NCBI GenBank assembly: GCA_963750935.1
Contig: CAVVSR010000014.1
Location: 620,001 to 684,000 of the forward strand
Origin: JACCXG01 sp963750935
GTDB taxonomy: Bacteria; Acidobacteriota; Vicinamibacteria; Vicinamibacterales; 2-12-FULL-66-21
Direction: 5' to 3'
DNA: 64,000 bases
Made by a program: the position numbers and the translations under genes. The notes beneath the pieces are model-generated. The model had not been told where the DNA came from, did no database searches, and worked only from the letters and a program-made list of their open reading frames with translations. Below are positions 1 through 7,244 of this stretch, in pieces (the stretch's first letter is position 1; each line of letters opens with the position of its first letter).

Positions 1-613
1 GCTGCTTGCCCTGGATGACCTTGATCAGGCCGTTGGTGACGTCCTGCTCCGCATCGGAGGTGACGCGCTCGGTGCGGCCGTCGTAGTCGAACACGATGGT
101 GCCGAGCTGCTGGACGCCAGCCTGGTTGGCCCGCGACGGCGACTTGACCGCGTCGATGTACTCGACCGTGACCTGCTTGGTCACGTACTGGTACTCGTCC
201 AGCCGATCGCGGAACCGCGGGAAGTCGTTCGAGTCGGCGAACACGCGGATGGCCACGGGCTTCTGCAGACCCTCGAGGATCTTGCGGGTCTGATCCGAGA
301 GGGTGTACTGCTTGGCGGCGGTGACGTCCCAGCGCTTGTTGTGACGCGACGCCAGGTAGTTGAGCGCCACCAGGATGGCGAGCACGATCACCGCGCTCAC
401 GACCGCCAGCGTGCCGAAGCGCGCCTCACGGCCGCCGAACGACCGGGCGATCTCGCGCCACTGGCTGAGCATGTAGATCAGCACGCAGACCAGTCCCGCA
501 ATCGCGAGATAGAACCGGTGCGGCCATTCCGGGCGCAGGAAGAGCAGGGCCAGGGCCGCCATGACCAGCGCGACACCCAGCCAACCCAGGAGGTCGAAGA
601 TTCTCTTGAGCAT
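1..613 (-). CDS. GldG-family ABC transport auxiliary protein (3' part cut by window edge)
   Basis: Only the first ~204 residues are visible; the frame runs off the left edge without a stop. It starts with three hydrophobic segments (about residues 8-26, 32-52 and 66-88). A soluble region follows with DVTAAKQYTLSDQT and a later FDYDGR stretch, the pattern of the GldG/IFT52-like extracytoplasmic domain. Known GldG-type proteins work with an ABC-2 permease and ATPase in gliding or in less defined export. The permease stop lies only 2 bases before this ATG and the ATPase precedes that, so the three form one operon. The family is inferred from pattern and context; the substrate is unknown. Confidence 0.75.
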   Translation of the reverse strand, partial: MLKRIFDLLGWLGVALVMAALALLFLRPEWPHRFYLAIAGLVCVLIYMLSQWREIARSFGGREARFGTLAVVSAVIVLAILVALNYLASRHNKRWDVTAAKQYTLSDQTRKILEGLQKPVAIRVFADSNDFPRFRDRLDEYQYVTKQVTVEYIDAVKSPSRANQAGVQQLGTIVFDYDGRTERVTSDAEQDVTNGLIKVIQGKQ

Positions 614-615
614 GT

Positions 616-1389
616 CTAGCCCCGCCACCTTTCGCTGTCCACCGACTTCGCCGTGAGGAACAGCCCGAACGTGATGAAGCTCAGGTAGTAGACGAGGTGC
701 TTCGTGTCGATGATGCCCCTGGCGAAGTCGTCGAAGTGGTCGATGATCGAGAGGTGCGTCAGCACGGCCCGCATCCACGGGCCCGACTGGTCCGCGTTCC
801 AGCTGATGATCCACAGCATCAGGAACGCGGCGAAGGTGATGACGCCGGCCACGATCTGGTTCTTGGTGAAGCTCGAGATCAGCAGCCCGAGCGAGATGAA
901 GCAGCCGCCCATCAGCAGCAGCCCGAGGTAGCCGGCGGCGATCGGCCGCCACTCCGGATCCCCGAACCAGAACAGGATCGCCATGTGGAGCAGCGTGACC
1001 AGCAGCATCGCGGCGTAGAGCCCCATCGCGCCGAGGAACTTGCCGAGGATGATCTGGAGGTCGGTCAGCGGCGAGGTCAGGAGCAGCTCGATGGTGCCGG
1101 AGCGCTTCTCCTCGGCGTAGGTCCGCATCGTGATCATCGGCATCACGAACAGGATGATCACCGCCGAGTTCATCAGCAGGTAGCGGATCATGTCCTGGTT
1201 GATGTTGTGCGAGCCGCCGCCCATCGGTCCCATCCCGGAGCTGCGCTGCACGAAGAAGGCGAGATAGACGTCGAAGAACCGGCCGAAGATCAGCGCGAAC
1301 AGGCCGATGATGATGTAGGCAATCGGCGACGCGAAGTAGGAGCGGAGCTCCTTGTCGGCGATCGCCAGAACGTTACGCACGCTGTTCAC
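616..1389 (-). CDS. ABC-2 type permease (GldF/NosY-like)
   Basis: A 257-residue integral membrane protein with about six hydrophobic segments. It has the ABC-2 signature around residues 70-100 (MITMRTYAEEKRSGTIELLL), where 'EEKRSGTIE' is typical of the Gld/Nos permease group. It overlaps the upstream ATPase by 17 bases and is followed 2 bases later by the GldG-like gene, so it is probably translationally coupled. The role is the membrane channel or anchor of an ABC transporter. The cargo cannot be read from the sequence. Confidence 0.85.
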   Translation of the reverse strand: MNSVRNVLAIADKELRSYFASPIAYIIIGLFALIFGRFFDVYLAFFVQRSSGMGPMGGGSHNINQDMIRYLLMNSAVIILFVMPMITMRTYAEEKRSGTIELLLTSPLTDLQIILGKFLGAMGLYAAMLLVTLLHMAILFWFGDPEWRPIAAGYLGLLLMGGCFISLGLLISSFTKNQIVAGVITFAAFLMLWIISWNADQSGPWMRAVLTHLSIIDHFDDFARGIIDTKHLVYYLSFITFGLFLTAKSVDSERWRG

Positions 1390-2338
1390 TGCGCGCCTCC
1401 TCCGGCATTTCCTCGGTTGTCACCTGCAGGAAGATCTCTTCCAGGCTCATGCGCATCGGACGGAGCTCGAGGAGGCCCCATCCACGCGTGACGACGGCCC
1501 GGGCGATGTCGCGCCGGATATCGCTCCCGCGCGCGCTTTCGATCTCGAACGCATCCGTGACGGCCCGCTGGTCGGCGGCGGCCACCCGCGTCACGCCGGG
1601 AATCTGCTGCAGCAGCGCCGCCGCGTCCTCGCCGCCGGCGTCGATGTGGACGTACATCGTCTCCGCCCCCTTGAGCCGCCCCGTCAGCCCCTCAGGCGTG
1701 TCGACCGCCACCACGTGCCCCTTGTTGATAATGACGACGCGCTGGCAGGTCTGGGCGACCTCGGGAAGGATGTGTGTGCTGAGCACGATCGTGTGGTCCC
1801 CGGCGAGGCTGCGAATGAGGTCGCGGGTTTCCATGATCTGCTTCGGGTCGAGTCCGGCCGTGGGCTCGTCGAGGATCAGCACTTCCGGGTTGTGAATGAT
1901 GGCCTGGGCGAGCCCGACGCGTTGGCGGTAGCCCTTCGACAACTTGCTGCAGTGTTTCGCCGCGACGTCGTCGATGCGCGTGCGCTGCATGGTCGTCGTC
2001 ACGCGTTCCTTGCGCTCCTTCGCCGGCACGCCCTTGATGCGCGCCACGAAGTCGAGGTACTCGCGCACGGTCATGTCCGGGTAGAGCGGCGGCGTTTCGG
2101 GCAAGTACCCGGTCCGCAGCTTGGCCTCGACCGGGTGCGTGAAGACGTCGAAGCCGGCCACAGTGGCGCGTCCTTCCGTCGGCGGCATGTAGCCGGTGAG
2201 GATGCGCATCGTCGTCGTCTTTCCAGCGCCGTTTGGCCCGAGAAAGCCGAGGATCTCGCCGCGTTCGACCCTGAAGCTGACGTCGTCGACGGCAGTGAAG
2301 CGGCCGTACCGCTTCGTGATGTGTTGGACCTCTATCAC
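1373..2338 (-). CDS. ABC transporter ATP-binding protein (GldA/CcmA-like)
   Basis: A 321-residue ATPase. It has Walker A GPNGAGKTTT (about residue 35), the signature LSKGYRQRVGLAQA, Walker B VLILDEPTAGLDP and an H-loop in LSTHILPEV. A C-terminal extension of ~100 residues after the NBD is usual for GldA-like proteins. Translation appears to start at GTG (MIEVQH). It is first in a three-gene minus-strand operon with the permease and GldG-like protein. It powers the transporter; the substrate is unknown. Confidence 0.88.
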   Translation of the reverse strand: MIEVQHITKRYGRFTAVDDVSFRVERGEILGFLGPNGAGKTTTMRILTGYMPPTEGRATVAGFDVFTHPVEAKLRTGYLPETPPLYPDMTVREYLDFVARIKGVPAKERKERVTTTMQRTRIDDVAAKHCSKLSKGYRQRVGLAQAIIHNPEVLILDEPTAGLDPKQIMETRDLIRSLAGDHTIVLSTHILPEVAQTCQRVVIINKGHVVAVDTPEGLTGRLKGAETMYVHIDAGGEDAAALLQQIPGVTRVAAADQRAVTDAFEIESARGSDIRRDIARAVVTRGWGLLELRPMRMSLEEIFLQVTTEEMPEEARSEQRA

Positions 2339-2568
2339 AGACCTCTCCAGAAGAGCTGCGCGTGACGCGCAGCGTCTACCGGGGTTGCCACCAGCCGCGC
2401 GCCGGGACGACGCGCCGTGAGAACCCGTTTATTACAGGCATGTAAGGTATAGGCAGTAAGCCAATTACACAAATTTGCATGGTACTGACTGCGCGAAAAA
2501 AGTGTCAAGACACACGACGTCCGCGCGCCATTTTTCCCCTTGCCTCCGGTCCAGCCGTTCGCTAAGGT

Positions 2569-2592
2569 ATATATGAGCGCTTGCTCATATAT
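2569..2592. promoter_or_regulatory. ArsR/SmtB-family operator (10-bp perfect inverted repeat)
   Basis: ATATATGAGC, four bases (GCTT), then GCTCATATAT. This fits the A/T-rich TGA...TCA dyad bound by SmtB/CadC-type repressors. It ends 6 bases before the repressor ATG at 2599, so a bound repressor would cover the promoter or start region: autoregulation of the repressor-ATPase pair (inference). Confidence 0.75.
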
Positions 2593-2598
2593 TCAGAT

Positions 2599-3036
2599 AT
2601 GTCGAACGACTGCGAGCTCCCACACCCCCATCTGCACCTGCCGGAAGCCGAGGCGGCCGATCGCCGGCAGCGGCTCCTGACCGGCCGGACCGTCGAGGCG
2701 ATTGCCGAGACTTTCCGGGTGCTCGGGGACCCGACCCGGGTCCGGATTCTCGATGCGCTGGCCGCCGGCGAGCTCTGCGTCTGCGACATCGCCGGCTTTG
2801 TCGGGATCAGCGAGTCGGCCGTCTCACATCAGCTGCGGCTGTTGCGGGGCATGCGGCTCGTCCGGGCCCGCCGCGCCGGCCGGCAGGTCTTCTATTCGCT
2901 CGACGACCAGCACATCGTGCAGCTGCTGACGCTGGCAGTCACGCACGTCGAGGAGGGAGCCTTGCCCCGGCAGCTGGGTACCTCCGACCAACGCCAGCTG
3001 CCGCCTGCCCCACTGGCGGCAGCCTCGAACTCCTGA
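2599..3036 (+). CDS. ArsR/SmtB-family metal-sensing repressor (CadC-like)
   Basis: A 145-residue winged-helix repressor. It carries the alpha-3 metal motif ELCVCDI found in CadC and ArsR, and also an alpha-5 type site (D-x-H in SLDDQHIV, then H-x-x-E in THVEEG). The N-terminus is His/Cys-rich (NDCELPHPHLHLP), like the extra ligands of CadC. ATG at 2599 is chosen because an in-frame TTG at 2581 lies inside the operator. No Shine-Dalgarno sequence precedes the ATG, so the message may be leaderless. The P-type ATPase starts 2 bases after the stop. It probably senses Cd/Pb/Zn and derepresses both genes. Confidence 0.9.
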   Translation: MSNDCELPHPHLHLPEAEAADRRQRLLTGRTVEAIAETFRVLGDPTRVRILDALAAGELCVCDIAGFVGISESAVSHQLRLLRGMRLVRARRAGRQVFYSLDDQHIVQLLTLAVTHVEEGALPRQLGTSDQRQLPPAPLAAASNS

Positions 3037-3038
3037 CG

Positions 3039-5165
3039 ATGTCTGCGAACTGTTCCGCCTGTCAGCTGCACGCCGAGTCGGTGTTCCGCGTGGAAGGGAT
3101 GGATTGCCACGAGGAAGTCGCCATCCTCGAGCGCACCCTGAAGCGCCTGGCGGGACTCGAGTCGTTCGACGCCGACGTCCTGGGGCAGCGGCTGCGGGTG
3201 AGGCACGACGCGGCCCAGCTGCCGACGTCGCGCATCGCGGAAGCGGTCGCCGAGACCGGCATGCGCGCGTGGCTCGAACATGAGGAAGCGCGCCCGGCCT
3301 CCTCCGACTCCGCGCTCCGCCTGCGTCTCGTCTGGGGCTCGGGCATTGCGCTGGTCGCTGGCCTCATCGCGGAGCTGGTGCCCGTGCTCGCGTGGTGGTC
3401 GTGGCTGCCGCTCGCGATCGCCGTCGTCCTGGGCGGCATTCACACCGGGAAGCGGGCCTGGCTCTCGCTTCGTGCGCGAGTGCTCGACATCAACGTCCTG
3501 ATGCTGGTGGCGGTCGCGGGCGCGATCGTGCTGGGCGAGTGGTCCGAAGGCGCATCGGTCGTCTTTCTCTTCGCGCTCGCGCAGGTGCTCGAGGGGCGCG
3601 CCATGGAGCGGGCTCGCGGCGCCATCCGCGCCCTGATGGATCTCGCGCCGGCCGAGGCCCTGGTGCGCCGCGGCAGCGTGGAGCAGCGCCTCGCGGTCGA
3701 CGAGGTGCGCGTCGGCGACGTCGTCGTGGTGCGCCCAGGCGAGAAGATTCCGCTCGACGGCACCGTGCACGCCGGCGAGAGCCACGTCAATCAGGCGCCG
3801 GTGACCGGCGAGTCGCTGCCGGTCGAGAAGGGCCCCGGGGCGACGGTGTTTGCCGGCACGATCAACGGTCGCGGTGCCCTCGACGTCGTCGTGACGCGGC
3901 TGCGCCGCGATTCGACGCTCGCGCGCATCGTGCACCTCGTGGAGCGTGCCCAGGCGCAGCGCGCGCCAAGCCAGACGTTCGTCGATCGCTTCGCGCGCGT
4001 CTACACGCCGGTGGTCCTGGTCCTCGCCGTGCTGGTCGCGACCGTCGCGCCTCTCGTTGCCGGCGCCTCGTGGAGCGAGTGGTTCTATCGCTCGCTCGTG
4101 CTGCTGGTGATCTCCTGCCCGTGCGCGCTGGTCATCTCCACACCGGTCTCGATCGTGTCGGCGCTCGCCGCGGCGGCGCGCAAGGGCGTGCTGATCAAGG
4201 GGGGAGCCAGGCTCGAGCGGCTGGCCGACGTCCGCTGCGTGGCGTTCGACAAGACCGGCACCCTGACGCGCGGTGAGCTCAGGGTTGTCGACGTCGCGGC
4301 CACCAATGGCATCGGCTCGCTCGAAGTGCTGCGTCTCGCGGCCTCGCTCGAATCACGATCCGAGCACCCGATCGGCCGGGCGATCGTCGCGCGCGCACAC
4401 GAGCACCGGCTGTCTCTCGGCGGCGCCGCCGGCTTTCAGGCGCTGCCTGGCCTCGGCGCCGAAGGCACTGGTCGACGCGGCGCCCGTGGTCGTCGGCAAC
4501 CATCGGCTGTTCGAGGAGCGCGGGCTGTGCTCGGACGTGGCCCACGCCGGGGTCGAGCGCATGTCGGCGAGCGGCTGCACCGCGGTCATGGTGGCGCGCA
4601 ATCACGAGACGGTCGGGATCATCGGCGTCGCCGACGAGCCGCGCGAGTCCGCCGCTGCGGTTGTCGACATGATTCGCAGCCAGGGTGTCGAGCACGTCGT
4701 CCTGCTCACCGGCGATCACGAGTCGGCGGCACGCGCCCTCGCAGGCTCGCTCGGGATCTCCGACTATCGGGCGTCGCTGCTGCCGGAGGACAAGGTGGCG
4801 GCGGTCGAGGAGCTGCGGCGGAAGTACGGGTACTGGCAATGGTCGGCGACGGCGTCAACGATGCGCCCGCGCTCGCGACCGCCGACGTCGGCATCGCGAT
4901 GGGGGTGGCCGGCACCGACGCCGCGCTCGAGACCGCCGACGTCGCGCTGATGGCCGACGAGCTGGCGAAGATCCCGTTCGCGATTCGCCTCAGCCGGGCC
5001 GCCTCGAGGAACATCAAGGTGAACATCGGCTTCTCGCTCGGGCTGAAGCTGGCGTTCCTGGTGATGGCGTTCGCCGGCGCCGCGACGCTGTGGATGGCGG
5101 TCGTCGCCGACATGGGCGCGTCGCTGATCGTGATCGCGAACGCGCTGCGCCTGCTCCGAGAGTAG
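3039..5165 (+). CDS. cadA: Zn/Cd/Pb-exporting P1B-type ATPase (two compensating frameshifts)
   Basis: The product exports divalent soft metals at the inner membrane. The order is: heavy-metal-associated domain with the GMDCHEE variant (near residue 25), TM pairs, the TGES actuator loop, CPC in SCPCALVIS, DKTGT phosphorylation site, SEHPIGRA nucleotide motif, GDGVNDAPA hinge, and a last TM with ADMGAS. The Asp there is typical of the Zn/Cd/Pb subgroup. The open frame is nominally continuous (708 codons), but residues ~477-598 are nonsense because conserved sequence moves to the +1 frame. An extra base near 4467 and a missing base near 4834 restore AEGLVDAAPVVVGNH and YVAMVGDGVND. A pair of sequencing errors is most likely. 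Cotranscribed with the metal repressor. Confidence 0.9.
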   Translation: MSANCSACQLHAESVFRVEGMDCHEEVAILERTLKRLAGLESFDADVLGQRLRVRHDAAQLPTSRIAEAVAETGMRAWLEHEEARPASSDSALRLRLVWGSGIALVAGLIAELVPVLAWWSWLPLAIAVVLGGIHTGKRAWLSLRARVLDINVLMLVAVAGAIVLGEWSEGASVVFLFALAQVLEGRAMERARGAIRALMDLAPAEALVRRGSVEQRLAVDEVRVGDVVVVRPGEKIPLDGTVHAGESHVNQAPVTGESLPVEKGPGATVFAGTINGRGALDVVVTRLRRDSTLARIVHLVERAQAQRAPSQTFVDRFARVYTPVVLVLAVLVATVAPLVAGASWSEWFYRSLVLLVISCPCALVISTPVSIVSALAAAARKGVLIKGGARLERLADVRCVAFDKTGTLTRGELRVVDVAATNGIGSLEVLRLAASLESRSEHPIGRAIVARAHEHRLSLGGAAGFQALPGLGAEGTGRRGARGRRQPSAVRGARAVLGRGPRRGRAHVGERLHRGHGGAQSRDGRDHRRRRRAARVRRCGCRHDSQPGCRARRPAHRRSRVGGTRPRRLARDLRLSGVAAAGGQGGGGRGAAAEVRVLAMVGDGVNDAPALATADVGIAMGVAGTDAALETADVALMADELAKIPFAIRLSRAASRNIKVNIGFSLGLKLAFLVMAFAGAATLWMAVVADMGASLIVIANALRLLRE

Positions 5166-5198
5166 TTTTGACTTTTCTTGACTTCTGACTTCTGACTT
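5166..5198. repeat. GAAGTCA-family heptamer repeat, locus 1
   Basis: On the plus strand this is a run of TGACTTC/TGACTTT units starting right after the cadA stop. It lies between convergent genes and abuts the palindrome at 5199-5219. See the finding on heptamer repeats. Confidence 0.8.
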
Positions 5199-5219
5199 CC
5201 GGAAGGCTAGGCCTTCCGG
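5199..5219. terminator. Bidirectional hairpin between cadA and REC-PilZ gene
   Basis: Nine-base perfect arms CCGGAAGGC / GCCTTCCGG with loop TAG. The stop codon of the minus-strand gene lies inside it. No T-run follows on either strand, so it is not a classic intrinsic terminator. The position between convergent genes suggests a 3'-end role. Confidence 0.5.
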
Positions 5220-5914
5220 TTGCTGAAGAAGTGCTGGTCGACGAACTCGTCGATCGCCGCCTGATCGATCGATTCGACCTTCTCGAACTGCAACCCCATT
5301 CCCACCCGGCGATCGCTCCACGCAACCCGGCATTCGGCCTCGATGTCGCGCTTCGATCCGGGGAGCCGGAACCGCACCTTCAACTTGGCGCTTCCCTGGA
5401 GGGGACTCATCGTCCGGATGGCGACGCCGCCCTTGCTGAGATTGAGCGTGAGTGCCGCGGCGATCGTGTTGCCGAAGCGGTACGCGACCGGGATCCCCAG
5501 CACCACGCGCGGGCTGCCGCGCCGGTTGAAGTTGTCCGGAAAGAGGTGCGGCGCCAGCGACGGCAGGATGTGCTGGACCGCGCTGTACTCGTTGACGTAG
5601 CCGGCCACCCCGAGCGCCGCGAGCTCGCGGACCTCGTCTGCCGTCGCGATGGTTCCACTGAAAACGAGGATTGGCAGGCGGCCCTCATCGAGCTTCCGGA
5701 TCGTCCGAACCAGCTCGACACCACCGGCGTGAGGCAACCGCAGATCGAGTACGATCAGGTCGATGCGCGCGAGGTCGGCACGCACCCGGGCGAGCAGTTC
5801 AGCCGCGCTCTTGACGGTGAAGGCCGTATGCCCCGCGCTGAGGAGCGCGGTGGCGAAGCGGTCACGCACGAAGGCGGTGTCATCAGCGACGATGACGGTC
5901 TTGATCGTAGGCAC
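5207..5914 (-). CDS. Response-regulator receiver fused to PilZ domain
   Basis: 235 residues. The N-terminal REC domain (~1-120) has the acidic pair DD at 11-12, the phosphoacceptor Asp in LIVLDLRLP and Ser/Thr in FSGT. The conserved lysine position reads E in GYVNEYS, so phosphotransfer may be altered. The C-terminal PilZ domain (~128-235) has RRGSPR and NLSKGG, matching the RxxxR and [D/N]xSxxG c-di-GMP contacts. It likely couples a phosphorelay or scaffold input to c-di-GMP. No kinase is adjacent. Convergent with cadA. Confidence 0.88.
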   Translation of the reverse strand: MPTIKTVIVADDTAFVRDRFATALLSAGHTAFTVKSAAELLARVRADLARIDLIVLDLRLPHAGGVELVRTIRKLDEGRLPILVFSGTIATADEVRELAALGVAGYVNEYSAVQHILPSLAPHLFPDNFNRRGSPRVVLGIPVAYRFGNTIAAALTLNLSKGGVAIRTMSPLQGSAKLKVRFRLPGSKRDIEAECRVAWSDRRVGMGLQFEKVESIDQAAIDEFVDQHFFSNRKA

Positions 5915-5968
5915 AAATGGAGCCGTCGGAGGTCGTATCGGACCCGTTGTTTTCGGGCGTTAGCCTCG

Positions 5969-5998
5969 TTGCAGAATTTATCAGGTTCTCGTTATAAT
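5969..5998 (+). promoter_or_regulatory. Sigma70-like promoter for the LysW-like/larE pair
   Basis: TTGCAG at 5969-5974 and TATAAT at 5993-5998 with an 18-base spacer. Transcription should start near 6005, giving a ~60-base leader with a GGAG site before the ATG at 6064. Confidence 0.55.
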
Positions 5999-6063
5999 CC
6001 GAATTCTTACGCAATCGTGGGACGCGTCACCGAGTGATGAGGACGCGCCCGCCAGGAGCATGT

Positions 6064-6327
6064 ATGGCCACCTGCCCGGAATGTGACGCCGACATCGAGG
6101 TCGACGAGTTCGACGTCGACAAGGGCGACCTGATCAGCTGCCCAGACTGCGGCGCCAATCTCGAAGTGACCAGCACGTCCCCCGTTGAACTCGAAGCGGC
6201 CGACGACGACGACGACGAAGAAGAAGACGACGACGAGGAAGCTGAAGAAGAAGACGACTTCGACGAGGATGACGACGACGCCGAGAGCGACGACGAAGAG
6301 ACAGGCGGAGGAGACTGGGACGAGTGA
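6064..6327 (+). CDS. LysW-like zinc-ribbon carrier protein with long acidic tail
   Basis: An 87-residue protein. The first ~35 residues form a four-Cys zinc ribbon (C4, C7, C26, C29; CPEC and CPDC) closely like LysW, the amino-group carrier of lysine/arginine biosynthesis. It ends in GDWDE, compared with EDWGE in LysW, where the final Glu gamma-carboxyl accepts the substrate. Between them lie ~40 residues that are almost all Asp/Glu, much longer than in known LysW. ATG 6064 is preferred over an upstream ATG because GGAG lies just before it. No LysX/ArgX ligase or LysZ is nearby; instead the stop overlaps the larE start (GTGA). Its substrate is unknown. Confidence 0.75.
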   Translation: MATCPECDADIEVDEFDVDKGDLISCPDCGANLEVTSTSPVELEAADDDDDEEEDDDEEAEEEDDFDEDDDDAESDDEETGGGDWDE

Positions 6328-7238
6328 GCCACGCGCCGCTGGCCGAGACGCCGCGCCCGAGGGCGGCCGACGCCGGCGCGGAACAGGGCGGCGGCGAGCG
6401 CGGCCCCGGCGCACCCGAGGCCGAGCTCGATCGCAAGGACGCAGCGCTGCGGCGCACCCTCCAGCAGTTCCCGTCGATCATCGTGGCATACAGCGGCGGC
6501 GTGGACAGCGCCTATCTCGCCTACGCCGCCACCTCCGCGCTCGGCTCCCGCGCAATCTGCATCACCGCCGACAGTCCGAGCTACCCTGACCGCCACCGGC
6601 AGCTCGCGATCCGTCTGGCCCGGGAGTTCGGCTTCCAGCACGAGGTGATCCGGACCGGCGAGCTCGAACGCCCGGAGTACCGCGCCAACCCCGCGAACCG
6701 CTGCTACTACTGCAAGCACGAGCTCTATACGCATCTCACCGCGATCGCCAGCGAGCGCGGCATCGAGGCGATCGCCGACGGCAGCAACGCCGACGACCGT
6801 GGCGACTATCGCCCCGGCCGCCAGGCGGCACGCGAGTTCGGCGTGCGCAGCCCGCTCGACGACGCGGAGCTCACCAAAGCCGAGATCCGCGAGCTGTCGC
6901 GGCGCGCCGGGTTGCCGACCTGGAATGAGCCCGCGTCCGCGTGCCTCTCGTCGCGCATCCCGTACTTCACCGAAGTCACCGACGAGAAGCTCCGGATGAT
7001 CGAGCGCGCCGAGAGCGCGCTGCGCGACCTCGGCTTCGTGATCTGCCGCGTCCGGCATCACGACACGATCGCGAGAATCGAGCTCGGGCGCGACGAGATC
7101 GCCCGCGCGCTCGAGCCCGACATGGCCGACACGATCGACCGCGCGCTGCGCGCGATCGGCTATCAGCATGTCACCGTCGATCTGCGCGGCTACCGCCTTG
7201 GCAGCCTGAACGACGCGCTGCGGTTACGCCCCGTCTAA
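6324..7238 (+). CDS. larE: LarE-like ATP-dependent sulfur transferase
   Basis: 304 residues. The PP-loop SGGVDSAYLA (about residue 55) adenylates the substrate. CYYCK and SACLSSRIPY supply three conserved cysteines, the pattern of LarE proteins that use a [4Fe-4S] cluster rather than a single sacrificial Cys. NADDRGDYRPGRQAA is also family-typical. LarE adds sulfur to build the nickel-pincer nucleotide of lactate racemase and relatives. No larB or larC is in the window. Starts at GTG overlapping the LysW-like stop, so the two are coupled. The first ~40 residues are a poorly conserved extension. Confidence 0.85.
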   Translation: MSHAPLAETPRPRAADAGAEQGGGERGPGAPEAELDRKDAALRRTLQQFPSIIVAYSGGVDSAYLAYAATSALGSRAICITADSPSYPDRHRQLAIRLAREFGFQHEVIRTGELERPEYRANPANRCYYCKHELYTHLTAIASERGIEAIADGSNADDRGDYRPGRQAAREFGVRSPLDDAELTKAEIRELSRRAGLPTWNEPASACLSSRIPYFTEVTDEKLRMIERAESALRDLGFVICRVRHHDTIARIELGRDEIARALEPDMADTIDRALRAIGYQHVTVDLRGYRLGSLNDALRLRPV

Positions 7239-7244
7239 TTCGAC

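Noticed and set aside
4273..4950. Programmed frameshifting in cadA
   Set aside because: The two shifts cancel, there is no slippery heptamer or stimulatory structure, and similar indels occur in unrelated genes.
6185..6589. Lys/Thr/Arg-rich small protein overlapping the LysW-like gene
   Set aside because: It is an alternate-frame reading of the GAC/GAA-rich acidic tail and crosses the larE start.
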